Under the pieces are notes generated by a model. It worked only from the letters and a program-made list of their open reading frames with translations. It was not told where the DNA came from and searched no databases. The position numbers were made by a program, and so were the translations under genes. A DNA stretch of 64,000 nucleotides from Candidatus Dormiibacterota bacterium. GTDB lineage: Bacteria > Chloroflexota > Dormibacteria > Aeolococcales > Aeolococcaceae. The stretch covers positions 341,836 to 405,835 of the forward strand of contig PMOL01000005.1 of the NCBI GenBank assembly GCA_003162415.1. Direction: 5' to 3'. Below, piece by piece: positions 44,688 through 53,918 of this stretch; position 1 is the stretch's first letter, and the number at the start of each line of letters is the position of its first letter.

Positions 44688-45662
44688 TCAAACCTCGACG
44701 GGTGGCACCCCCCAGGCGCCCAGGGGGAGGTCTTCAAGCACCGCGCGCGCCTCGGCGACCTGCGCGGGCGCGAGGCGGCGTTGATACTGCGTCGCCTGCT
44801 GCATCCGCCGGCTCGTGCCGTCCGCCGCGGCCGTCTGCTGATTTGGGTGTGATCGTGGATTGGCACCGGTGACGACGAACGCCGGGTCATCGGCGGCCTC
44901 GAGGTATGCCTTGACTCGCGGCGTCCACGGTAACCCGAGTTGAGCGAACAGCGAGGTGAACCCTTCGTACGGATCATTTGACAGATCGTCGTGCGAGATC
45001 ACGATCCATTCCGGGTGTCGCTCCGCACTCTCTCTGAGCGCGACGGTGAGCACGCCCACCGTCCAGGCGACCTGGCCGACTCGCGACAGGCCCCTTGCAG
45101 GCTGCCCGAGCCCGAGCGGTGAGAGCCAGAGACGCCGGACTGCCGGGTTGTCAAGTGGGTCTGGCTCGATATTGAGTGCCATCCAGCTGGAGACGATGTT
45201 AAGGGGATTGCGCCGCTGGATCACCACCCGCGGGGCGTACCGCTGGGCGATCCATTCCAGGGAGAACCCGCAGTTCGCTGACTTGACGATGACGTGAGGC
45301 TGACGCTGTGGCACCGTCAGCGCGATGGTTTGCGCCAGCACCGCGACCCCGTGATCGCGAAATGCGGCAGGCGATTTGGAGAGTCCACGGCCGAGCCTCC
45401 GGGCCGAAGGAGACCGGCTCCATGGCCAGCCTCCGGCGAACGCGAGATCCCACACCATCGAGTACCACGAGGATGCCTCGCCCTCGTCGAGTGCGGGGTA
45501 CTCGCCGAGCCTGTTCCGGACGACGGTGCCCAGAATGTCCGTGTACGGGCTGTCCGGCTCGAATACGTTGTGAATCCCCGGCGACTGGCCAAGCACATTG
45601 GCCACCCAGGTCGAACCGCACCGGTGCGTGCCGGCGATCAGGATCCGCATACTGGATCGCAT
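44688..45662 (-). CDS. Sulfotransferase, subfamily A (copy 2)
   Basis: 324 residues. Loop THRCGSTWVANVLG, 3'-phosphate site RRNPLNIVSSWMAL. It shares LGEYPALDEG, WDLAFAGGWPW, VKSANCGFSLEWIAQRYAPR and YQRRLAPAQVAEARAVLEDL with the copies at 36383 and 58870. The start is ATG 45662 or ATG 45650 (RILIAGTHR); neither has a strong ribosome-binding site. Acceptor unknown. Confidence 0.82.
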   Translation of the reverse strand: MRSSMRILIAGTHRCGSTWVANVLGQSPGIHNVFEPDSPYTDILGTVVRNRLGEYPALDEGEASSWYSMVWDLAFAGGWPWSRSPSARRLGRGLSKSPAAFRDHGVAVLAQTIALTVPQRQPHVIVKSANCGFSLEWIAQRYAPRVVIQRRNPLNIVSSWMALNIEPDPLDNPAVRRLWLSPLGLGQPARGLSRVGQVAWTVGVLTVALRESAERHPEWIVISHDDLSNDPYEGFTSLFAQLGLPWTPRVKAYLEAADDPAFVVTGANPRSHPNQQTAAADGTSRRMQQATQYQRRLAPAQVAEARAVLEDLPLGAWGVPPVEV

Positions 45663-45817
45663 GCTAGTCGAGAGGGATTGCCGGGCGGTTCCTTCTCAGT
45701 GACCTCTCATTCCATCGTGGTGACGAACTTGACAGCATGGAGGTCGGGGAGCGCGCTGCGGGCTGACGCGGCGTAGACCCGCGTCGAGAGTCCAGTCAGC
45801 GCATTCTGGGAAGGATC

Positions 45818-46957
45818 ATGGCCAGTTTTGACGCGGCGCTGAGAAGGCCACACCGTCGCGCGACACTCGGCATCGCCGTCGTCGCCGCGCTCAGCTCGTC
45901 GCTCGCGGTGGCGTGTGGGTCCCCTCCGCCCGCCACATCGAGACCGTCAGCGAATCCCACCGCGTCAAGTGGTGGCATGTACAGCGTCACGTCGTACGGC
46001 GCACGCGGAGATGGTCAGAGCGACAACACCACGGCATTTGGGGACGCCATCCAGGCTGCCGAAGCGGCCGGAGGCGGCGTCGTGTATGTACCTGCGGGCA
46101 AATACCTGTTCAACGCGTCCAAGACCGGTACGGGCGGATCCATCGTGATCGACGGGACGGCACCGATCACGTTGGAGGGCGCAGGCCGTGACCAGACCCG
46201 TCTCATCGAAGGCAAGGCGAATAAGGGGCTCCTCGGGGTGCACATCGACCACAGCATCGTTGAGGACCTGACGCTTGACACCCAGACGTTCAGCGGCGGT
46301 GCTGCGCTCTTCGTCCAGGCAAACGATACGAGTCTCCTGAACACGACCATCCTCGGCGGTCCAAACCATTTCGCGATCTACTACGCTGGCCCGAAGGGCG
46401 CGAAACCCCTGGCGCCGAGCTACAACACGGGCAACGTCGTCAACAATCTCATTCTCAATGAGCTGGACTGCAACGACGGATTCTCGTGGAGCTTCCAGCA
46501 GAACAGCTCGATCACCAACGTCGCCCACACCGGCTCGCGACTTGCGCTCTATGTCGACCAGTCGACGACTGTGACCGATTACCGGTACACACCGGGCGCG
46601 CAGCAGTGTGGCGCCCGCAACGGCTTCTGGCTGACGCCACCCGCTGACAACATCACGATCACCAACTTCACCAGCAGCGGCGAAGGCGGCAAGGTGGGCA
46701 TCATCGGCGCGAAAGGCGTTGGCAAGGTGGCGAAGAATGTGACCGTTCGTGGCCTGACCATGACCGCCAGTAGCGGTTACACGCTCACCATCGGCGACGT
46801 GAGCAATCTCTTGCTCACCGACTCCAACCTCGGTCACAACAACATCGTGATCGATGCACAGGCGATCGCTGAAGGGACGGTATCCCACTGCACCTATGGT
46901 CAGATGGTCCGGAGCGGGGCGCCCTCGGCGCAGGTACACCTGGCGGTCGTGAGCTAG
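45818..46957 (+). CDS. Beta-helix lipoprotein of the pectate lyase superfamily
   Basis: 379 residues. Signal with a lipobox near residue 33 (SLAVACGS), a Ser/Thr/Pro linker, then the Pectate_lyase_3 start MYSVTSYGARGDGQSDNTTAF and GGGVVYVPAGKYLF, followed by parallel beta-helix rungs (ITLEGAGRDQTRL, ITITNFTSSGEGGKVGI). No clear lyase catalytic set is seen. Likely a membrane-tethered polysaccharide-binding or -cleaving protein acting on the local glycan. Confidence 0.78.
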   Translation: MASFDAALRRPHRRATLGIAVVAALSSSLAVACGSPPPATSRPSANPTASSGGMYSVTSYGARGDGQSDNTTAFGDAIQAAEAAGGGVVYVPAGKYLFNASKTGTGGSIVIDGTAPITLEGAGRDQTRLIEGKANKGLLGVHIDHSIVEDLTLDTQTFSGGAALFVQANDTSLLNTTILGGPNHFAIYYAGPKGAKPLAPSYNTGNVVNNLILNELDCNDGFSWSFQQNSSITNVAHTGSRLALYVDQSTTVTDYRYTPGAQQCGARNGFWLTPPADNITITNFTSSGEGGKVGIIGAKGVGKVAKNVTVRGLTMTASSGYTLTIGDVSNLLLTDSNLGHNNIVIDAQAIAEGTVSHCTYGQMVRSGAPSAQVHLAVVS

Positions 46958-46995
46958 TCGACGCCGCTTGGGGAGGTTCGCTCCGTTCGGTGCCC

Positions 46996-47025
46996 TTGAC
47001 GGCCTATGGGTGCGGGCCACATACT
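46996..47025 (+). promoter_or_regulatory. Promoter of the glycosyltransferase operon
   Basis: TTGACG (46996-47001), 18-bp spacer, CATACT (47020-47025), 43 bp before the ATG at 47069. The genes from 47069 to about 52373 overlap or nearly touch and could be one transcript. Confidence 0.6.
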
Positions 47026-47068
47026 TACGACTTCGCTGTGTGCCTCAGGTGAAGGAGGGGCCGCAGCT

Positions 47069-49372
47069 ATGGGGGTCGCGGACGGAGAGACACCGTACCG
47101 GGGAGACGCGCGTGCCGGGAAAGGGGACAAGGCGATGAGGGGATCAGCCAACGCGGAGGATGATGCACGCGCCTTCGATGAGGCGCCGGCGCTCAGCTTG
47201 ATAGTCGCGGTTGACGCTGTGCACGAAGGCACGGCTCGATCGCTTTGCGACATGCTGAAGGTGATCGGCAACTCCTCGTGCGAAGTTATCGTGGCTTCCC
47301 GAGAGGCATGGCCTTCGGCGCCGGAAGGCGTCAAGGTGGTGTCCTACAATGCCGCCTCGCGCGGCGATCGTTTCGACCGAGCGGCGGCCGAGGCACGAGG
47401 CGGGATCCTGGCGTTTGTGGACGATCGGGTCCGGTTGCCGGAGGGCTGGCTGGAACGGGTGATCCAATACTTCGAAAATCCCGAGGTTTCAGTCGCCGGG
47501 GGACCGGTGCTGCCGAGGAGCCACTGGCGAGCCGAACGAGTCAGCGCGCTGATCTTGAACAGTCATCTCGGGACCACTCCGTCGGGCCACGTGTCACGTG
47601 CGGAACGCCCTCGTAAAGTTTCCGAGCTCACCGGTTCAAACCTGCTGATCCGCGAGGACGTCTTCCGCGACGTGGGCGGGTTCCAGTCGCCGAGCATCGG
47701 CGGGGAGGCGGTTCGGCTCTGCTACAAGGTTCGCTCCATTCTCGGGTGCGACATCCACTACGAACCCACGCTGGCAGTGGCCGCCACGACTCGACGCTTC
47801 CCCACGGCGTTCCTCGCTGACACCGCGGCGTATGGTCGTGCGAGAGGCGACATGGCACGGCGATTCCGCGAGGTTGCGCCGTTCTACCCATACGCGTTGC
47901 CCACTCTTGTGACCCTTGTCGTGATTCTCGAGCTCGCGTTGCTCATTCCCTTCCCGCACCATCCAATCAAGGCTGCGGCAATCGGTGGAGGGTTACTCTT
48001 CGTCCTCTACTGCGTGCAGGCAGTGGGGGTGCTCTTTGCGCGGGGACCCGCACGCCCGGGCGACCGGATCCTGGCCACTCTCGGTTTGCCGCTAGTGTCG
48101 TTGACGTACGGGATCGCATTCGTTCGCGGGTTCTTCGGACCCAGCATGGGAGAAATCTCACCGCTCCGTGGACGCGAACGGCCATTACGGGTGCTGATCA
48201 TCAATTGGCGCGACATCAGCCACCCGTGGTCGGGTGGTGCTGAGATCTACATGCATGAGATCGGCCGCCGGTTTGCCGAGAACGGGGTTGACGTCGGGTG
48301 GCTCTGCCAGCGGCACAAGGGCAGCAGCAGGAACGAGTTGCTCGACGGCATCCGGGTCCATCGGGTAGGAGGCCGCTTCACCCTGTATCCAAGCGTTGCG
48401 ATCTCGTATCTGTTCAGGCTCCGTGGCCGGTACGACGTCATCGTCGACTGCGAGAACGGGATCCCGTTCTTCACGCCGCTCTTCGCGCGGGTCCCGAAGG
48501 TCCTTCTCGTCCATCACGTCCATCGCGAGATCTTCCGGCGTGAGACGCATCCTCCCCTGCGCTGGCTTGGGTACTTTCTCGAGGGGAAACTGATGCCGCG
48601 GGTCTACCGGAACACACGGGTGGTTGCGGTCTCCGCGAGCACACGGGACGATCTGGTCGGATTGGGCTTCAAAGCAGACCAGATTCACATCGTCCACAAC
48701 GGCGTCGTCGAAGTCACTCCGCTCGACCGCAAGGCGGCGGCCGAGCCGAGAATCCTCTGCGCAGGGCGCCTAACGTCGCAGAAGGGCGTCGACGTGATCA
48801 TTCGCGCCATGCCGATCGTGCTTCGGTCCTTCCCGAACGCCAAACTCGACATCGTTGGGCAGGGCCCCGATCGAACGCGGCTCGAGCGGCTCGCGTGGTC
48901 TCTCAAGCTGGCAACCCACGTGCGCTTCCATGGCTATCTGCCGGGCGCAGCCCGAGACCAGCTTGCCGCGCAAGCGTGGGTGGCGGTATGCCCATCCGCG
49001 TTCGAGGGCTGGGGCGTTTCCGCTGTGGAGGCGGGTGCTCGTGGGCTCCCGGTCGTCGCATCGAACGTCAACGGTCTGCGTGATTCGGTCCGGGACGGCA
49101 TCACGGGTCTTCTGGTCCCGCACGGTGAGCCGGTCGCCCTGGCGGAGGCACTCGTGGGACTGCTGGGAGATCCAGAGCGCCGGGCGGCGATGAGCGTTGC
49201 CGGGATCGAGTGGGCGGCGGCACATTCCTGGGAGCGGAGCACCAACGAGCTTCGGCTCGTGCTGGCGGGCGCGATCGACGCCGGCCGACAGGCCGATAGC
49301 GCGGTCAACGCCGCGACCGCCGTGACCGAGACCGAAACGGTGGAGGATGTCCAGATCTCGAATGTCGGTTGA
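47069..49372 (+). CDS. GT2-GT4 fusion glycosyltransferase
   Basis: 767 residues. Residues about 40-270 are a GT2-like domain (SLIVAVDAV, AFVDDRVRLPEGWLERVI, ELTGSNLLIREDVFRDVGGF); two to three membrane helices follow (about 275-370); then a complete GT4 domain (RVLIINWRDISHPWSGGAEI, VLLVHHVHREIF, ILCAGRLTSQKGVDVIIRAM, CPSAFEGWGVSAVEAGARG). One polypeptide thus carries two transferases on the inner face of the membrane. ATG 47069 has GGAGGGG 9 bp upstream. A longer open frame from 47006 has no such site. Confidence 0.85.
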   Translation: MGVADGETPYRGDARAGKGDKAMRGSANAEDDARAFDEAPALSLIVAVDAVHEGTARSLCDMLKVIGNSSCEVIVASREAWPSAPEGVKVVSYNAASRGDRFDRAAAEARGGILAFVDDRVRLPEGWLERVIQYFENPEVSVAGGPVLPRSHWRAERVSALILNSHLGTTPSGHVSRAERPRKVSELTGSNLLIREDVFRDVGGFQSPSIGGEAVRLCYKVRSILGCDIHYEPTLAVAATTRRFPTAFLADTAAYGRARGDMARRFREVAPFYPYALPTLVTLVVILELALLIPFPHHPIKAAAIGGGLLFVLYCVQAVGVLFARGPARPGDRILATLGLPLVSLTYGIAFVRGFFGPSMGEISPLRGRERPLRVLIINWRDISHPWSGGAEIYMHEIGRRFAENGVDVGWLCQRHKGSSRNELLDGIRVHRVGGRFTLYPSVAISYLFRLRGRYDVIVDCENGIPFFTPLFARVPKVLLVHHVHREIFRRETHPPLRWLGYFLEGKLMPRVYRNTRVVAVSASTRDDLVGLGFKADQIHIVHNGVVEVTPLDRKAAAEPRILCAGRLTSQKGVDVIIRAMPIVLRSFPNAKLDIVGQGPDRTRLERLAWSLKLATHVRFHGYLPGAARDQLAAQAWVAVCPSAFEGWGVSAVEAGARGLPVVASNVNGLRDSVRDGITGLLVPHGEPVALAEALVGLLGDPERRAAMSVAGIEWAAAHSWERSTNELRLVLAGAIDAGRQADSAVNAATAVTETETVEDVQISNVG

Positions 49373-50276
49373 CCGACAGGGGACGGTCTCGGTCATCGTG
49401 ACCACGCGCAACTCAGGCCAGACGCTGGGACCCTGCCTCCGGAGCATTCGCGCTCAGACACATGCAGCCACCGAGCTCGTGGTCGTCGACAACCACTCGA
49501 GCGACGACACCCTGGAGATCGCCAACCGCTATTCCGATACGGTGGCGACCATCGGGCCGGAGCGGAGTGCTCAGCGAAACCACGGGGCGTCGCTGGCCTC
49601 GGGTGACCTGTTGCTCTTCATCGACGCCGACATGGTCCTTGATCCTCAGGTGGTATCCGAGGGTTCGCGCCTGCTCGCTGACGGTGTTCCGGCGGTCGTC
49701 ATCCCAGAGGAGACGGTGGGAGAGGGGTTTTGGACAGCCTGCCGCGCCCTGGAGCGCGGGTGCTACAAGGGAGATGACACCATTGAGGCTGCCCGCTTCT
49801 ACACTCGCGCCGCGTTCGCCGATGCCGGGGGGTTCGACGCACAGCTGAACGGGGGCGAGGACTGGGATCTGTCACGAAGAGTTGCACGCGGCCGCCGACT
49901 TCCCCGAACTCGGGCGATCATTCACCACGATGAGGGTCGCACCCGTCTCCGGACCGTCTACAGGAAGCGGCAGTACTATGCGCCAGGGTACCTCGCGTTC
50001 GCCCGGAAGCACGGACGTGGTGCAATGGCACAAGGAAACCCGATTTTTCGCGCTGCGTATGTCCGCAACTGGCGGACGTTGGGTCGCCACCCGTTGCTCA
50101 CGGCGGGCATGTTCACACTCAAGGCCGTCGAACTCGCGGCGGTCATCGACGTTGCCGTTGACACGAGACTTCGCGGTCACGTCCGCGACCGCAGCAGTGA
50201 GGTCTACGCAGTAGCAGATGCCAGAGAACGATCCCGAATCGCCGCGACACCCGGCGACGCGAGTCGCCGTCCATGA
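49347..50276 (+). CDS. Family 2 glycosyltransferase
   Basis: 309 residues. VSVIVTTRNSGQTLGPCLRS, VVVDNHSSDDTLEIA and the metal motif FIDADMVLDPQVV are GT2; GGFDAQLNGGEDWDLSRRV supplies the acceptor-side ED pair. It overlaps the fusion enzyme's end by 26 bp; ATG 49347 directly follows GGAGG, and ATG 49362 is the alternative. It probably adds a sugar to a lipid-linked intermediate. Confidence 0.87.
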   Translation: MSRSRMSVDRQGTVSVIVTTRNSGQTLGPCLRSIRAQTHAATELVVVDNHSSDDTLEIANRYSDTVATIGPERSAQRNHGASLASGDLLLFIDADMVLDPQVVSEGSRLLADGVPAVVIPEETVGEGFWTACRALERGCYKGDDTIEAARFYTRAAFADAGGFDAQLNGGEDWDLSRRVARGRRLPRTRAIIHHDEGRTRLRTVYRKRQYYAPGYLAFARKHGRGAMAQGNPIFRAAYVRNWRTLGRHPLLTAGMFTLKAVELAAVIDVAVDTRLRGHVRDRSSEVYAVADARERSRIAATPGDASRRP

Positions 50277-51417
50277 CCATCCCCGGCGCGCGCTCAGGCC
50301 GCTGCTCGTAACGTTCGGCTCGATCATCGAGCCGGACGGTGGCCTCCAGGTTCGTTCACGGATTCTCGCCGAGAGCCTGGCTAGTCTGGGGATGCCGCCG
50401 ACGATCCTCAGCACTCGCGAGGCTCAGCCCCTAAATCCGCCGCCCCCGTGGGCGCGAGCAATCCACGTGCCCAACCGAAAGCCGTGGCGAGGTTTCTCGA
50501 TGGAGTGGGCGCGCATGATCCGTGAACACGCGCGCGATGCCGATGCCGTCATCGTCGCCAACGCGATGTTCATGCCGGCGTTCGAGGTCTCGGGGGCTCG
50601 CGTGCCGATGATCTGGGATACCAACGAGTGTCAGACGCTTCATTACGAGCGGCTCAAACGGACTGCGTCGAATCGGACCAAGCAGGTCATCTGGTGGGGG
50701 CTGGAACGCTGGGCCGCCAGGCGCTGTCGCGTGGCGGTCGCCATCGGTCAAGCCGAGGCTGCGGAGTGGCGACGCATCCACGTACCACTACGAGGCAAGC
50801 TGATGACCGTCGACCACGCGGCGTTCGTGCCTGAACGGATGATCGAAGCGGGCGACGGTGATCTTGCCGAGCGGGTCGGCGGCCTGCTGCATCGCCCGAT
50901 CCTGCTGTTCGTCGGCACGATCGCCGCCAAGCACAACGCGGTAGCGGCCCGATGGCTGATCGATGTCCTCGCCCCGACGCTCCCGGAGACGACGACGATA
51001 GTCATCTGCGGTCCGGGCAGCGATGGGCTTATCGGTGGTGGCAAGGCGGGCGCTCGAGTTGTGCTCCTCGGCGCCGTGGATGACGTCGACTCCATCATCG
51101 CCACCGCGGACCTGTGCCTGGCCCCGCTGGCCACGGGCGCGGGAGTAAAGACGAAGGTGCTCCACTATCTCGCCCACGGCAAGAGAATCGCCGGGACGCC
51201 CATCGCCTTCGAGGGCCTGAGCGGCGCGCCCGGTCTGCTCGAGGCGCCGCTTGACGCCCTGCCCAGCCTGGTCGCCCGTATCATGGCGGCGCCCGAGGGT
51301 GCTGACGCAGCCCGCTCCCGAGTGGCTGCACAGCATGCGTGGCTGGACGAACATCACGGGCGGCCGCTGATCATCGACCAGTGGAGGAACGTCCTGGCGT
51401 GCGTGAACGAGAACTGA
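50218..51417 (+). CDS. Glycosyltransferase, GT4-like
   Basis: 399 residues, GT-B fold. IIEPDGGLQVRSRILAESLAS, IWDTNECQTLHYERL, LLFVGTIAAKHNAVAARWL and CLAPLATGAGVKTKVLHYLAHG are typical of GT4-type enzymes. The start overlaps the preceding GT2 gene by 59 bp (ATG 50218); later starts are possible. Its end overlaps the sulfotransferase start by 19 bp, so glycosylation and sulfation genes are translationally coupled here. Confidence 0.82.
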   Translation: MPENDPESPRHPATRVAVHDHPRRALRPLLVTFGSIIEPDGGLQVRSRILAESLASLGMPPTILSTREAQPLNPPPPWARAIHVPNRKPWRGFSMEWARMIREHARDADAVIVANAMFMPAFEVSGARVPMIWDTNECQTLHYERLKRTASNRTKQVIWWGLERWAARRCRVAVAIGQAEAAEWRRIHVPLRGKLMTVDHAAFVPERMIEAGDGDLAERVGGLLHRPILLFVGTIAAKHNAVAARWLIDVLAPTLPETTTIVICGPGSDGLIGGGKAGARVVLLGAVDDVDSIIATADLCLAPLATGAGVKTKVLHYLAHGKRIAGTPIAFEGLSGAPGLLEAPLDALPSLVARIMAAPEGADAARSRVAAQHAWLDEHHGRPLIIDQWRNVLACVNEN

Positions 51418-52373
51418 AGGCGCCGTCCGGCGCCGCGAGGTCCAACCCGGTTGTGCTCGTCGGCGTTGCCCGCTCGGGTACCTCGTGGCTCGGTCATGCC
51501 CTCGGCAGGGCTCGAGGTGTCCGGTTCTACTACGAGCCGGACAACGTCGATGCCGACCCCTCGAATGACGCGGCAGCCGGCCAGCGCGGTTTCGGCCCCT
51601 ACCCGGTGATCGACAGCGACAGCGGTGCCGGGCAATTCGGTCCCCTCTGGGATCTGGTGTTCTCAGGGCGCCTGCCATTCGCGCTTCGCGAGCGACGACG
51701 ACTTCGCCCGGCGGCGAAGGTCCTCCTGCGACTGCCGCGATCGATTCGCGATCCGCTGGTCCGAAGCGCCGCGTCGATCTCGGCGCGCAGACCGGGCCGA
51801 GCCCAGAGCGTCGTGGTCAAGACGATCTACGCAACGTTCAGCCTGGAGTGGCTGGTCGCCCGGTATCGGCCACAGGTCATCGCCATGCAGCGGAACCCAC
51901 TCAACGTAGTCTCGAGCTGGCGCGAGCTCCACATCCCGCTGTTCGATCTCACCACACGCCCGATCATCCACACCCGGTTCATCGAGCCGCTCGGCATCGA
52001 ACCGCCCGGCGCCGGCGCGCCTGAGGTCGCTCAGATCGCATGGCACGTGGGTCTGCTCACGCACGTGATCGCCCAGGCGCTCGACCGGCACCCGGAGTGG
52101 ATCTTCGTGACCCACGAGGACCTCTGCGACGACCCATCGACCACGATCCGTCGGGTGTCCGAACAGGTGGGTCTGGAATGGACCGACGACATCGACCGCT
52201 TCCTCAACGACAACAACCGCCACGGCGAGGGTCTCGCGCCGGTGCGAATCGCAACGGAAGAACCCACCAAATGGCGTCAGCGCCTCACCGATGCTGAGGT
52301 CGAGCAGATTCAAAGGGTCCTCGAGAGATTCCCGACACGAGGCTGGGTTCGCCCTCCCGTTACCGCGTCGTGA
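51399..52373 (+). CDS. Sulfotransferase, subfamily B (copy 2)
   Basis: 324 residues. Loop VARSGTSWLGHALG, 3'-phosphate site MQRNPLNVVSSWREL, subfamily B marks YEPDNVDADPSN, GFGPYPVID, LRLPRSIRDPLV, VTHEDLCDDP and FPTRGWVRP. The start is GTG 51399, inside the end of the preceding glycosyltransferase gene and about 12 bp after GGAGG. The tight overlap implies that the sulfated acceptor is made by that enzyme's pathway. Confidence 0.84.
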   Translation: MRERELKAPSGAARSNPVVLVGVARSGTSWLGHALGRARGVRFYYEPDNVDADPSNDAAAGQRGFGPYPVIDSDSGAGQFGPLWDLVFSGRLPFALRERRRLRPAAKVLLRLPRSIRDPLVRSAASISARRPGRAQSVVVKTIYATFSLEWLVARYRPQVIAMQRNPLNVVSSWRELHIPLFDLTTRPIIHTRFIEPLGIEPPGAGAPEVAQIAWHVGLLTHVIAQALDRHPEWIFVTHEDLCDDPSTTIRRVSEQVGLEWTDDIDRFLNDNNRHGEGLAPVRIATEEPTKWRQRLTDAEVEQIQRVLERFPTRGWVRPPVTAS

Positions 52374-52400
52374 CAGTCGGTCCCTTCCCACTCGTGGCTG

Positions 52401-52429
52401 TTGATTGGGGCGTCTGACGACTTTCTAGT
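52401..52429 (+). promoter_or_regulatory. Possible promoter before the flippase gene
   Basis: TTGATT (52401-52406), 17 bp, TCTAGT (52424-52429), a weak -10 match. Just after it lies ACTTGAGGGGGAA (52432-52444), which recurs exactly at 63524-63536 upstream of the truncated Ig-repeat gene. Confidence 0.35.
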
Positions 52430-52488
52430 AGACTTGAGGGGGAAGAGGGGCGAATGCCGAAAGTAGTCTTGGCAGGATTGGAGGTCGC

Positions 52489-52545
52489 GTGTCGGTCAGC
52501 GGTATCGAGACGTCTGCGCACGTTGCGGACGAGAACGGCAGGTGA
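52489..52545 (+). CDS. Possible 18-residue leader peptide coupled to the flippase gene
   Basis: GTG 52489, preceded by GGAGGTCGC, encodes VSVSGIETSAHVADENGR and stops at 52543-52545, overlapping the flippase GTG (52542) as GTGA. The ribosome-binding site is better than any in front of the flippase itself, so it may act by translational coupling. A competing 31-codon frame starts at ATG 52454 and ends at 52549. Whether either peptide is made is unknown. Confidence 0.35.
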   Translation: MSVSGIETSAHVADENGR

Positions 52546-53909
52546 GTGACTCCGAGGACGCTACAGGCACGCACGTGAATTCGCACGAGGGCGCGAAGCG
52601 CGAACGCCGGCAGTTCATCACGCAGAACGCCGTGGCTGCTGCCGGAACCTGGGGTGCGGGCGTGCTGGGGTTGCTGCTACAGGCGCTGGTCAGCCATCAC
52701 TTCAATCCGCGTCTTTACGGCGAGGTGTTCGCCGTCTTCAGCTTTTTCACCGTCCTGACCCAGCCGGCGGCAGGTTTCAGCCGGATGGTCGCATGGACGA
52801 CCAGCCGCGAACTTGCCACCAAACAGGGCACGGATGTGGAGAGCAGCGCTCTGTTGCGCATGACGATCCGCCGGCTGACGTTGATCGGCACCGCACTCGG
52901 GCTTGTGTTCATCATCGGAGGTGGACTGCTCGCGAGCTACCTGGCCGTGCCCCTCTCCTACATCATCGTGGGCGCGGTCGGAGTGCCGTTCATGTTCGCC
53001 ACCTCGCCAATGCTCGCCTCCCTCCAGGGCGAACAACGCTGGATACCCTGGAGCGCACTGAGCATTGGGATCGCCCTGAGCCGCGTCGTGTTCGTCATCA
53101 TCTTCGCGTTCTGGCTCGGCCCGCAGGGGGTCATGCTCGGCATCAGCGTCGCCGCGGCGGTGCTCTATTTCATTGCCCTTGCAATGGTCTGGCCGCGGAT
53201 GCGTCGCGGGCGCGGGGTCACCGGCTGGAAGCCGCTGTGGCGTTTCCTGCTCGTGTCGGTCACGTCCACCATCACGGTATCGGTCCTGCTCGGCAGCGAC
53301 GTCGTCCTCGTGCAGCACTTCTACCCGGGTAAACCGGCGGGTCAATTCAGCGCGGTCACGGTCACGGCGCGCGCACTCTTTTTCGCGATGGGAAGCGTGA
53401 CGAGCGTGCTCTTCCCCAAGGTCGCAGCGCGTCATGCCCGGCAGCGCGGGACGAAGTCCGTGGTGTTCACCTCCGTCGGTATCGCGCTGGTCGGAGGGCT
53501 GCTCGGATTGCTCGTGTTCTCCCTGCTCAGCACGAGCATCCTTCGTGACTTCTCGGGGAAGTCGTATGACGGAGGGGCCGGCTACATCGGTTGGTACGCG
53601 CTGGGCATGCCGCTGCTCGCCGCGGTTGTGATGCTCAGCAACACGCAGCAGTCGCTTGCCGACCTCAACCTCCTCTGGGTGCTGATCCCCGGGACGCTGA
53701 TCAAGCCGTTGCTCATCTACCTGTTCCACAGCTCACTGTTCGTGGTCTCGCTGATGAGCGACATCTCAATCGCAGCGGTCCTCGTCGCACTCGCGGTGCA
53801 ATACCTCCTGACAGAGCGGCGGCAACGACTGCTCGCGGCCGCTGCAGACGGACCGACGATCGACGATCCTGGCAGCGGTCAGGGGTTGATGGCGAATGCA
53901 CCGGCCTAG
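52542..53909 (+). CDS. Wzx-like polysaccharide/oligosaccharide flippase
   Basis: 455 residues with about 12-14 membrane helices of the MATE/Wzx (MOP) superfamily: TWGAGVLGLLLQALVSHHFN, FSFFTVLTQPAAGFSRMVAW and LLVSVTSTITVSVLLGSDVV are typical. It flips a lipid-linked repeat unit to the outer face. GTG 52542 is the family start. Next gene starts 9 bp downstream. No Wzy polymerase is obvious in the window, unless the large protein downstream does that job. Confidence 0.82.
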   Translation: MSDSEDATGTHVNSHEGAKRERRQFITQNAVAAAGTWGAGVLGLLLQALVSHHFNPRLYGEVFAVFSFFTVLTQPAAGFSRMVAWTTSRELATKQGTDVESSALLRMTIRRLTLIGTALGLVFIIGGGLLASYLAVPLSYIIVGAVGVPFMFATSPMLASLQGEQRWIPWSALSIGIALSRVVFVIIFAFWLGPQGVMLGISVAAAVLYFIALAMVWPRMRRGRGVTGWKPLWRFLLVSVTSTITVSVLLGSDVVLVQHFYPGKPAGQFSAVTVTARALFFAMGSVTSVLFPKVAARHARQRGTKSVVFTSVGIALVGGLLGLLVFSLLSTSILRDFSGKSYDGGAGYIGWYALGMPLLAAVVMLSNTQQSLADLNLLWVLIPGTLIKPLLIYLFHSSLFVVSLMSDISIAAVLVALAVQYLLTERRQRLLAAAADGPTIDDPGSGQGLMANAPA

Positions 53910-53918
53910 GTACCGCTC

